A stretch of DNA of 39,281 nt from an uncultured Christensenella sp. (GTDB lineage: Bacteria > Bacillota > Clostridia > Christensenellales > UBA1242). The translations under genes were made by a program, and so were the position numbers. How positions within the stretch are numbered: the first letter of the stretch is position 1; each line of letters begins with the position of its first letter. Below are positions 32,994 to 39,281 of the stretch, piece by piece. The stretch spans positions 1 to 39,281 of the forward strand of contig CAJUBT010000013.1 in NCBI GenBank assembly GCA_910584815.1. Direction: 5' to 3'. The notes under the pieces were generated by a model. The model saw nothing but the letters and a program-made list of their open reading frames with translations. It had not been told where the DNA came from and made no database searches.

Positions 32994-33770
32994 ATGAGTA
33001 ACAAATATGTAATGGCTAACTTTAAGATGAACAAAACAGATGCAGAGGTAGAAGAATATTTAAACACATTTTTACCACTTGTTGAAAATATTAATGCTAA
33101 AATAATTTTGGGTGTGCCTTTTACTTCTTTAAAAACAGCAGTAACTAAAACTCAAAATAGCAATGTTATGATTGCTGCACAAAATATGAATGAGAACGAA
33201 AAGGGTGCATATACTGGAGAAGTTAGTGCTGATATGTTAAAGAATTTGGGTGTTGATGCTGTTATTGTTGGGCATAGCGAAAGGCGTAGCAATTATAATG
33301 AAACAGATGAACTTGTTAATAAAAAAATTCTTAGAGGTTTAAAAAGTGGGCTTATTTGTATTTTCTGTGTTGGAGAAACAATGTATGAACGCAAAAATCA
33401 AATGACAGAGCAAGTTTTAGTTCGCCAAATAACAGAAGGATTAAAATCTGTTTATGCTAACGAACTTAAAAACATTATTGTTGCCTACGAACCTGTTTGG
33501 GCTATAGGCACAGGTGTTACACCAATGGATGTTGAAATTGTGGAAACCGTTAAAGTTATTAGAAATATTTTAACATCAATGTACGATGAAGAAATTTCAA
33601 AAGAAGTTGTTGTTACTTATGGTGGTAGCATTAACGAAATTAATTGTAAAGAAATTGGAAAATTTGAAGGGTTAGATGGAGCTTTAATTGGTGGTGCATC
33701 TTTAATGCCAGAAAAATTTGCAAAGATAATAAATGCTTTTAAACCAAAAGCCACAAGAAAGAAAGCTTAA
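32994..33770 (+). CDS. tpiA: Triosephosphate isomerase
   Basis: TPI interconverts DHAP and glyceraldehyde-3-phosphate. Catalytic residues are K11 (NFKMN; usually NWKMN), H94 (VGHSERR) and E166 (AYEPVWAIGTG), with the phosphate loops YGGSINE and IGGASL. At 258 aa it is full length, ending in a short basic KPKATRKKA tail. The ATG follows AAGGAG, 50 nt after gpmI. GapA and enolase genes, which often complete this cluster, are not in the window. Confidence 0.97.
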   Translation: MSNKYVMANFKMNKTDAEVEEYLNTFLPLVENINAKIILGVPFTSLKTAVTKTQNSNVMIAAQNMNENEKGAYTGEVSADMLKNLGVDAVIVGHSERRSNYNETDELVNKKILRGLKSGLICIFCVGETMYERKNQMTEQVLVRQITEGLKSVYANELKNIIVAYEPVWAIGTGVTPMDVEIVETVKVIRNILTSMYDEEISKEVVVTYGGSINEINCKEIGKFEGLDGALIGGASLMPEKFAKIINAFKPKATRKKA

Positions 33771-33795
33771 TAGAATTATTATAAAAAATTACCCC

Positions 33796-33824
33796 TTGAA
33801 AAGTTTTTAGTTTTATTGTAAAAT
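33796..33824 (+). promoter_or_regulatory. Promoter for the 67-aa membrane protein
   Basis: TTGAAA (33796-33801) and TAAAAT (33819-33824) are exactly 17 nt apart. It starts a separate transcript just after tpiA, 41 nt before the gene. Confidence 0.6.
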
Positions 33825-33864
33825 ATATTTTGTAATTTACTTTTATAAAGGACTTTTATTCAAT

Positions 33865-34068
33865 ATGGATATTTTGGGTAATTTATGGGGAATGATTAAG
33901 GCTGAATTCTTTTATGATTTTAGGTCTAGTGTTGCATCTATATTTTTAATATTTGGCTTGTTTTTTATTTATCTTTTATTAAAAGATAATTACGAAAAAC
34001 TTGGCAAAACACTTAGAAATGTAGTTGGAGCTATTTTATGTTGTGTTATAGCATATGCGCTATTTTAA
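33865..34068 (+). CDS. Small two-span membrane protein, unknown function
   Basis: I do not recognise this 67-aa protein. An amphipathic N-terminus (MDILGNLWGMIKAEFFYDFR) precedes two predicted membrane helices at about 23-40 and 51-66, joined by a charged loop (KDNYEKLGKTLRN). The ATG has AAGGAC 13 nt upstream, a poor but possible site. It lies alone between tpiA and secG with its own promoter-like sequence. The length and clean hydrophobic pattern favour a real gene, but a function cannot be assigned. Confidence 0.65.
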   Translation: MDILGNLWGMIKAEFFYDFRSSVASIFLIFGLFFIYLLLKDNYEKLGKTLRNVVGAILCCVIAYALF

Positions 34069-34234
34069 GTATGTTTAATTTTTAGTTTTTAAGTAATACT
34101 TTATTTATTGAAAAACAGTGTTGTTTAAGTTTTAACTTATTTTGTTAATGTATATAACACAAAAAATTGTTATAGATGGTTTTTAATAGCAAAAAAAATG
34201 TAGAAATTAAAATAATTATAGTAAAACTTTTAAG

Positions 34235-34260
34235 TTGCTTTTTATTTAATTTTATGGTAA
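34235..34260 (+). promoter_or_regulatory. Possible promoter-like element before secG
   Basis: TTGCTT (34235-34240), then 12 nt, then TATGGTAA (34253-34260). The same arrangement (TTGCTA, 12 nt, TATGGTAA) occurs before smpB at 37953-37978. TATGGT may be the -10; the upstream block is too close to be a normal -35. The rest of the 34069-34234 gap has no gene. Confidence 0.35.
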
Positions 34261-34291
34261 CATCTTGTAGTTAGTTTATTAAGGAGATAAT

Positions 34292-34609
34292 ATGTATAAT
34301 TTACTTGGCGAAACAATTTTACCTAATTGGGTTGTAAATTCCTTTCCAATAATTAAATTTATTTTATTAATACTTATTGTTCTTGCTGCTATTGCTTTAA
34401 TAGTTATTGTTTTATTGCAAGAAAGTGAAGATGGAGGCAGTAATGCTATAACTGGAATTAAAGAAAGTTATTACGCACAAAATAAAGGTGCAAATAAAGA
34501 AGGCAGACTTAAAAAAGCTACAATTATTTTATCTATATTTATTGCTGTTACTGTAATACTATTTTTTATTTTAACCGAAATCTATCCAAATAGTATTTGG
34601 AGTAAATAA
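34292..34609 (+). CDS. secG: Preprotein translocase subunit SecG
   Basis: SecG (105 aa) assists SecYE-dependent export. It has two membrane helices (about residues 22-42 and 76-98) around the typical cytosolic loop: LIVIVLLQESEDGGSNAITG and then a Y-x-x-x-K-G-x-x-x-E-G-x-L-x-K segment. The ATG follows AAGGAGA. It precedes rnr, as in many Bacillota. Confidence 0.95.
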   Translation: MYNLLGETILPNWVVNSFPIIKFILLILIVLAAIALIVIVLLQESEDGGSNAITGIKESYYAQNKGANKEGRLKKATIILSIFIAVTVILFFILTEIYPNSIWSK

Positions 34610-34621
34610 ACAAATAAAAAC

Positions 34622-34654
34622 AAAACACTTTGAAATTTTCAAGGTGTTTTTTTT
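34622..34654 (+). terminator. Terminator after secG
   Basis: AAAACACTTTGAA (34622-34634) pairs with TTCAAGGTGTTTT (34638-34650) with one G:U, followed by TTTT. The final T's are also the first bases of the next -35 element. Confidence 0.8.
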
Positions 34655-34679
34655 GACATTAAAATTATATTGATATAAA
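34653..34679 (+). promoter_or_regulatory. rnr promoter overlapping the secG terminator
   Basis: A perfect TTGACA (34653-34658) is followed by TATAAA (34674-34679) at 15 nt, or by TAAACT (34676-34681) at 17 nt. Either would start transcription at or within 2 nt of the rnr ATG (34688), and no ribosome-binding site exists between them. Confidence 0.55.
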
Positions 34680-34687
34680 CTAATAAT

Positions 34688-36802
34688 ATGGAAAAATTAA
34701 AAAATGAAATATTAAGTTTCTTAGAAACTAAAAAAGTAAATTATAAAGGCATAAACAAACTTGCTGAAATTATTGCTAAATATATTAAAGCGGATTTTGC
34801 AAGCGTTTTAGAAACTTTAATTAACTTAGAAAAAGAAGGCGAAATTTACGAGTATTCAAAACATAAATATGCTACAACCAATAGTTTAAACATTGTTAAA
34901 GGCAAGGTTAGTTATGCAGGCCATAACTATTGTTTTATTTTAAACCCAGAAGGTGATGTATTTGTTCAAAAAAGGAACTTACTTAACAGCTTTGATGGAG
35001 ATGAAGTTCTTGTTAAAATTTTAACTGGTGAAATTGCTGGCAAAAAAAGAGAAGGTAAGGTTGTTAAAATTTTATCTAGAAGTACCGATAATATTATTGG
35101 CACTTTTAGGCGTATTAAAAGTTATGGTTATGTAACTAGCGATAAAAAGAATTTTGACAAAGATATTTTTATAGACACTGCAAACATAAATGGTGCTAAA
35201 GATAACGATAAGGTTGTTGTTAAATTAACAAACATTAAAAGTGGCAATCCTGTAGGCGAAGTTATAGAAGTTATTGGGGCAGTAGGTGAAGTTGGCACAG
35301 ATATAAAAAGCATTTTAAGACAATATAAAATTATAGATAAATTTCCAGATGATACAATTAAACAAGCAAAATCTATTAAACAACAAATAGATAAAAATAA
35401 TTATATTAACACTCGTAAAGATTTAACTGATATGATGTTATTTACCATTGATGGTAAAGATGCAAAAGACCTTGATGATGCAGTTTCTTTAACAAAAAAT
35501 GAAGATGGCACTTATCAACTTGGTGTGCATATTGCTGATGTTGGAGAGTATGTTAGAAAAGATAGTAAACTAGATGAAAGTGCCTTTGAACGTGGAACAA
35601 GCGTGTATTTCTTAAATCAGGTTATACCTATGCTTCCAAAGGAATTAAGCAATGGCATTTGTTCTCTTAATCCTCAAGTTGATAGGTTAGCACTAAGTGT
35701 GTTAATGAAGATTGATAAAAAAGGGAATGTGTTAGAAAGCGAAATTTGCGAAAGCGTTATTAACAGCAAATATAGGCTTAATTACGATGAAGTTTTAGAA
35801 GTGTTAGATGGAAATGTAAAAACGCAAAATAGACTTAGTGAAATAAAAGATACTTTACTTAATATGCAAGAACTTTCTGAAATTTTAGACGCTAGGCGAA
35901 AAAACTTAGGTTCACTTAATTTTGAATTGCCTGAAAGCAAGGTAATTGTTGACGAGAATAATAAACCAATAAGAATAGAAAAAAGGTTAGCTACAAAATC
36001 AACAAAACTTATTGAAACTTTTATGGTTATTGCAAATGAGGTTATTGCTCAGAAATTTGATAGTTTAAAAATTCCGTTTGTTTATCGTGTTCACGAAAAG
36101 CCAGATAGCGAAAAAATGCAAAGTTTCTTCAATTTTTTATCTTCTCTTGGCATAAATGTAAATTTAGAAAAGAAAGATATTGCCCCTAGAGATTTACAAG
36201 CAATTTTAACAAAGGTTGAAAATTTACCTGCAAGCACTGTTGTTAATATGGTTATGTTAAGAAGTTTAAAAAAGGCAAAATATTTTGATAAATGTTTAGG
36301 TCATTTTGGGCTTGCACTAACTTATTATTGTCATTTTACTTCCCCTATAAGAAGATATCCCGACTTATGTATCCACAGAATAATTAAAGAATATTTACAT
36401 CATAATAATTCCTATATAAAATCTCCAAAAATGGTAGATTTTGTTGAAAAGGCTTCAATGCAATCAAGTAATACAGAGAAAAATGCTGAGGAAGTTGAAA
36501 GAGCAATTACCGACTATAAAAAATGTGAGTATATGTCACAATTCATTGGTGAAAATTTTACTGGCATAATTAGTGGGGTAACTGCAAGAGGGATTTATGT
36601 TGAACTAGATAACACTTGTGAAGGTTTTGTTCCCGTTGCAAGTTTATCTGATGATTTTTATAATTATGATGAAAAATCACTTGCGTTAATAGGTTCCAAT
36701 GGTAAGTTTTATAGAATTGGTGAAAAGGTTGAAGTTACATTGGTGGATTGTGTTTTAAGTGAGCGAAAAATTAATTTTAACCTCGTAAAAAAGCTTCATT
36801 AA
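34688..36802 (+). CDS. rnr: Ribonuclease R
   Basis: RNase R (704 aa) is a processive 3'-5' exoribonuclease that degrades structured and non-stop mRNA. Order: winged-helix N-terminus (1-60), two cold-shock domains (about 65-210), the RNB domain with catalytic aspartates in TIDGKDAKDLDDA (residues 253-265), and a C-terminal S1 domain (ENFTGIISGVTARGIYVEL). The basic tail often seen after S1 is nearly absent. No ribosome-binding site precedes the ATG and a promoter lies immediately upstream, so the mRNA may be leaderless. It is linked with smpB and ssrA, partners in trans-translation. Confidence 0.96.
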   Translation: MEKLKNEILSFLETKKVNYKGINKLAEIIAKYIKADFASVLETLINLEKEGEIYEYSKHKYATTNSLNIVKGKVSYAGHNYCFILNPEGDVFVQKRNLLNSFDGDEVLVKILTGEIAGKKREGKVVKILSRSTDNIIGTFRRIKSYGYVTSDKKNFDKDIFIDTANINGAKDNDKVVVKLTNIKSGNPVGEVIEVIGAVGEVGTDIKSILRQYKIIDKFPDDTIKQAKSIKQQIDKNNYINTRKDLTDMMLFTIDGKDAKDLDDAVSLTKNEDGTYQLGVHIADVGEYVRKDSKLDESAFERGTSVYFLNQVIPMLPKELSNGICSLNPQVDRLALSVLMKIDKKGNVLESEICESVINSKYRLNYDEVLEVLDGNVKTQNRLSEIKDTLLNMQELSEILDARRKNLGSLNFELPESKVIVDENNKPIRIEKRLATKSTKLIETFMVIANEVIAQKFDSLKIPFVYRVHEKPDSEKMQSFFNFLSSLGINVNLEKKDIAPRDLQAILTKVENLPASTVVNMVMLRSLKKAKYFDKCLGHFGLALTYYCHFTSPIRRYPDLCIHRIIKEYLHHNNSYIKSPKMVDFVEKASMQSSNTEKNAEEVERAITDYKKCEYMSQFIGENFTGIISGVTARGIYVELDNTCEGFVPVASLSDDFYNYDEKSLALIGSNGKFYRIGEKVEVTLVDCVLSERKINFNLVKKLH

Positions 36803-36888
36803 ATATGTTTTTATAAAATATATTTGAATTTATTTTAAATAAGTTATTACCTATGCTTTTTGAAAAAATATAATAAAATAATTGAAAT

Positions 36889-36932
36889 AAAAAAGACCTA
36901 ATTAAAATTATCAAATTTATAGGTCTTTTTTT
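36889..36932 (+). terminator. Terminator after rnr
   Basis: AAAAAAGACCTA (36889-36900) pairs with TAGGTCTTTTTT (36920-36931), followed by T. The loop is 19 nt. Its A-rich left flank could also serve the opposite strand for rubrerythrin. The rest of the 320-nt gap (36803-37122) has no gene. Confidence 0.85.
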
Positions 36933-37122
36933 CATATAATATATAAAAATTTTATTAAAAAAATCAATTTTTAAAAACTATTATTAAAATTTTATTTATA
37001 AAATGTTATAGTATAAATAAAGTTAAAAACTTTTATTATCAAATTTATCATAAAAGGTTAGTTATTTATTTTTTAATTGTTAAATATATAAATTTACTGT
37101 TATATATTTTTTTACTATAAAA

Positions 37123-37719
37123 TTACAAACGCATATCAGCAGGAATTTGCAATTCGCAGTAGCCTTGTTTTGCTTGGCATAAAGGGCAGGTTTCCCAAGC
37201 CTCTTTTCCAAAACTTACATAACCACAACTTGGGCAAACCCAATATACCTCTTTAGCTTTTTTGTAAAGTTCTTTAGAGTTAAATTGAGAATATAATTCC
37301 TTAAACACTTCAGCGTGCCTAATTTCAACATCGTGTATCATTTTAAATACATCTGCAATTTCGTTAAAACCTTCATTACGAGCAACTTTTTCAAATTCAA
37401 CATACACCTTTGCTTCATCAAGTTCATCTTGTGCTAAAAGTTTTAAGTTGGTTGCTAAATCCCATTTCTCTTTAAATGGCAAGCCAGCACAAACATCAAT
37501 GTTATCAATTTGTGGTATTTCTGCATCTTGTAATTTTGTATATAAAACCCTAGCGTGATTAAATTCCTGATATGCAATTTTGTCTATTAAAGTTGCAATA
37601 GCTTCATAACCGTTGTATCTAAAACCATATTCACAAAATTCATACCTGGTTCTTGCAGCACATTCTGAAGTATATGCGGTTGCAAGATTTTTAAATGTTT
37701 TACTATCTTTTAATTCCAT
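37123..37719 (-). CDS. rbr: Rubrerythrin
   Basis: Rubrerythrin (198 aa) is a di-iron peroxidase that protects anaerobes from hydrogen peroxide. The ferritin-like four-helix part has E19, the E52-x2-H55 and E132-x2-H135 iron ligands; the C-terminal rubredoxin-like domain has C162, C165, C178 and C181 (CPSCGYVSF and TCPLC). The ATG at 37719 (minus) follows GGGAGGG. It is the only minus-strand gene and separates rnr from smpB, which are normally adjacent. It points to an anaerobic lifestyle. Confidence 0.95.
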   Translation of the reverse strand: MELKDSKTFKNLATAYTSECAARTRYEFCEYGFRYNGYEAIATLIDKIAYQEFNHARVLYTKLQDAEIPQIDNIDVCAGLPFKEKWDLATNLKLLAQDELDEAKVYVEFEKVARNEGFNEIADVFKMIHDVEIRHAEVFKELYSQFNSKELYKKAKEVYWVCPSCGYVSFGKEAWETCPLCQAKQGYCELQIPADMRL

Positions 37720-37964
37720 AAAACCCTCCCTAAAGTTTAATTGTTAACATAGAAGATGGTTTATATACAAAATTTTAAAATTTAAAAAAACTAACATTTA
37801 TAACTTTATAACTTTTTTACATTTATATTAAGTTATATATAAAATTGATTATACTTTAATTAAGTTAAACCTAAATAAAATATTATTTTTAGAAATATTG
37901 TATTATTTACAGTTTAACAAAAACTTTAATTAGTAGTTAATAATAATTAAATTTGCTATTTTTC

Positions 37965-37978
37965 TTTTGGTATGGTAA
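37965..37978 (+). promoter_or_regulatory. Possible promoter of smpB
   Basis: TTTTGGTATGGTAA includes an extended -10-like TGGTATGGT, identical over 12 nt to the sequence before adk (11734-11745) and sharing TTGCT plus spacing with that before secG. The surrounding 302-nt divergent gap (37720-38021) between rbr and smpB shows no gene. Confidence 0.4.
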
Positions 37979-38021
37979 AATTATTTTGTTAGTAGAAAAT
38001 TTATAAAAAGGAAAAAGATTA

Positions 38022-38462
38022 ATGAAAGTTGTGGCAACTAATAAGTTCGCACATTTTAACTATTTTGTTTTAGAGACCTATGAAGCAGGAATATGTTTGC
38101 TTGGTAGCGAAATAAAATCTGTTAGAAAAAATGGAATGACTTTAAACGAAAGTTTTATTTTAATTTCAAATAAAGGTGCAGTTCTTAAAAATAGTTACAT
38201 TAAAAGTTATCAAAATATTTCAAATAATTTTTCTCCAAAACCAACTAGAGATAGAAATTTACTACTTAACAAAAACGAAATTTTAAAACTTAAACAAAAA
38301 ACCGAAACTAAAGGGCTTACAATTATTCCAATCAAAGCTTATTTGAAAGATGAACTTCTTAAAATAGAAATTGGTTTATGTAAAGGCAAAAAACTTTATA
38401 ATAAAAAGGAGGATAAAAAGGAGCAAGATATAAAAAGAGAAACTGAAAGATTATTGAAATAA
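38022..38462 (+). CDS. smpB: tmRNA-binding protein SmpB
   Basis: SmpB (146 aa) carries tmRNA to stalled ribosomes. The OB-fold core is clear: TNKFAHFNYFVLETYEAGI, LLGSEIKSVRKNGMTLNESF, and RNLLLNKNEILKL; the C-terminal basic tail (LCKGKKLYNKKEDKKEQDIK) is the part that enters the mRNA channel. The ATG follows AAAAGGAAAAAG. The tmRNA gene lies about 100 nt downstream. Confidence 0.97.
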   Translation: MKVVATNKFAHFNYFVLETYEAGICLLGSEIKSVRKNGMTLNESFILISNKGAVLKNSYIKSYQNISNNFSPKPTRDRNLLLNKNEILKLKQKTETKGLTIIPIKAYLKDELLKIEIGLCKGKKLYNKKEDKKEQDIKRETERLLK

Positions 38463-38510
38463 ATGTTTTTTGCTAAAACAACATTAATAATAAATTAAAA
38501 CTTATGTTAG

Positions 38511-38516
38511 TATAAT
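38511..38516 (+). promoter_or_regulatory. -10 element before the tmRNA gene
   Basis: A perfect TATAAT sits 48 nt before the mature tmRNA 5' end. The -35 region (TTAATA at 38484) is poor and at a non-standard distance, so smpB-ssrA cotranscription is an alternative. Confidence 0.4.
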
Positions 38517-38534
38517 ATTATAAATTCGAAATTG

Positions 38535-38562
38535 AATTATTATCGTTCCATAATAATTTTTT
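38535..38562 (+). other. AT-only hairpin just before tmRNA
   Basis: AATTATTAT (38535-38543) pairs with ATAATAATT (38550-38558), followed by TTTT, ending 2 nt before tmRNA. It could terminate smpB or form part of the pre-tmRNA leader that RNase P removes. Confidence 0.4.
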
Positions 38563-38564
38563 AT

Positions 38565-38922
38565 GGGGGTGCAACGGTTTCGACAGGGTAGTTGAAAAAC
38601 TTATTAAGCGGAAAGTAGTGTCTATCTACTTAAAACCTAGACAACACTTTTTTAAGTGCAAATAACAATTATAATGCTAACTCTGTAGCAGTTGCTGCTT
38701 AGTTAACCGTTTGATGCATAAATTGCCTTCATAGTTTAGCATTAGGCGTCAGTTATATGAAGGAACTTTATTTAGTGTTTGGCTAAATAATTTTATAACA
38801 CAAACTCGTTTTTAAAACTTTGTTGGTTTAGTTTTAAAAATTAAACTATAAATTAACTATTTCCGTAGAAAGATTTGTTTTTGCTATTTTGGACGCGGGT
38901 TCAATTCCCGCCACCTCCACCA
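38565..38922 (+). ncRNA. ssrA: Transfer-messenger RNA
   Basis: Both ends are clear. The 5' end GGGGGTGCAACGGTTTCGAC pairs over seven positions (38565-38571) with CACCTCC (38912-38918) to make the tRNA-like acceptor stem; A and an encoded CCA follow. The T-arm has GCGGG-TTCAATT-CCCGC. The tag reading frame starts with resume codon GCA at 38658 and ends TAG at 38700-38702, giving ANNNYNANSVAVAA, a tag with the usual protease-sensitive C-terminus. Works with SmpB to free stalled ribosomes and mark incomplete proteins. The 358-nt length is normal. Confidence 0.98.
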
Positions 38923-38962
38923 CACGAGATGTATATGCATATCTTGCGTTTGTATCGGAATT

Positions 38963-38988
38963 AGAGGTTGATATATCGACCTCTTTTT
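38963..38988 (+). terminator. tmRNA terminator
   Basis: AGAGGTTGAT (38963-38972) pairs with ATCGACCTCT (38975-38984) with one G:U, followed by TTTT (38985-38988) and further T's. It sits 40 nt after the CCA end; the trailer contains the palindrome ATATGCATAT. Confidence 0.8.
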
Positions 38989-39103
38989 CTTTTGTGTTGT
39001 TTTTGATTTTGCTACCATTGCCCGCAATAACATAAAATAATTTCATTCTCGATAAACTATTTATAAAAGCACAATTTAATAATATTATTGAAGGAAATAC
39101 TGT

Positions 39104-39125
39104 AAAAAAAGTATTATACTTTTTT
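39104..39125. terminator. Palindromic terminator-like hairpin near right edge
   Basis: AAAAAAGT (39105-39112) pairs with ACTTTTTT (39118-39125). The symmetric sequence could act on either strand. Otherwise, 38989-39281 shows only a short stop-free frame (see rejected items) and an ATG at 39278 after AAAGG that could begin a gene continuing beyond the window. Confidence 0.4.
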
Positions 39126-39281
39126 ATGTAGTATCTATGTATCCGTTATGGTAACGAAGGCGAATTTAACTGTTTAGAAAAATCTCTTAAAATAATGAAT
39201 TCAATAATAATTGACCCTCACTTAGACAATAGTGTTAAATTGCTATTGAGTGTTAACTACAAATGAATGAAAGGAAAATGT

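Noticed and set aside
36905..37050. 14-nt direct repeat ATTATCAAATTTAT on both sides of the gap after rnr
   Set aside because: Considered as a target-site duplication around an element, but the sequence is nearly all A/T, the spacing is only about 130 nt and no element lies between.
38911..38960. Attachment site for an integrated island at the ssrA 3' end
   Set aside because: No integrase gene and no second copy of the ssrA 3' end are visible within the remaining 360 nt.
38846..39046. Minus-strand ORF of 66 aa containing VAGIEPAS
   Set aside because: It is antisense to the tmRNA 3' end. The VAGIEPAS-type peptide is a well-known spurious translation of the tRNA-like T-arm and acceptor stem region.
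39132..39266. Stop-free frame of 44 codons near the right edge (includes IRYGNEGEFNCLEKSL)
   Set aside because: It has no start codon until residue 22, no ribosome-binding site and no recognised family. It may be a decayed gene remnant downstream of ssrA, a common integration site, but the evidence is insufficient.

Overview
The window is strongly AT-rich and looks like a chromosomal segment of an anaerobic, Clostridia-like member of the Bacillota (Firmicutes). Supporting signs are the S10-spc-alpha ribosomal superoperon in canonical Gram-positive order, a four-cysteine S14, the cysteine form of S4, a KOW protein between map and infA, SpoVT and a SpoVB-like flippase side by side, a SAM-responsive leader before metK, rubrerythrin, and secG, rnr, smpB and ssrA in a row. 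I cannot place it at genus level. Nearly all genes are on the + strand; rubrerythrin is the only convincing minus-strand gene.

Layout. 1-569: a terminator, two further hairpins, a strong promoter and a structured rpsJ leader with a possible attenuator. 570-17155: 32 genes from rpsJ to rplQ, including secY, adk, map, infA, rpmJ (38 aa) and rpoA. Three gaps with hairpins (after rpmD, secY and rpmJ) suggest the superoperon is split into several transcription units. 17156-24032: a strong promoter drives a giant (1830 aa) N-terminally anchored, probably extracellular protein ending in three tandem repeats, followed by a 242-aa protein with one Sel1-like repeat. 24157-25522: terminator, promoter, SAM riboswitch and metK. 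25913-29809: spoVT-like regulator, SpoVB/MurJ-like flippase, divergent HU and dihydrouridine synthase. 30041-33770: pgk, gpmI and tpiA. 33865-38922: a small membrane protein, secG, rnr, rubrerythrin (minus), smpB and tmRNA. 38923-39281: tmRNA terminator and apparently non-coding DNA.

How the genes work together. The first 17 kb builds the ribosome, RNA polymerase alpha and the protein-export channel, with initiation (infA) and N-terminal processing (map). secG supplies another SecYEG subunit; rnr, smpB and ssrA form the ribosome-rescue and RNA-decay set. pgk, gpmI and tpiA are lower/middle glycolysis. metK makes SAM under SAM feedback.

The most unusual items are the giant protein with its recent C-terminal duplications, lysine/alanine/threonine-rich tails on unrelated proteins (L24, PGK, and a charged N-terminus on S5), a SAM riboswitch that seems to lack the P4 arm, an HU protein lacking the usual RNP tip, and genes whose promoters lie so close to the start codon that the mRNAs may be leaderless. 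I did not find a CRISPR array, insertion sequence, prophage or recognisable defence system.
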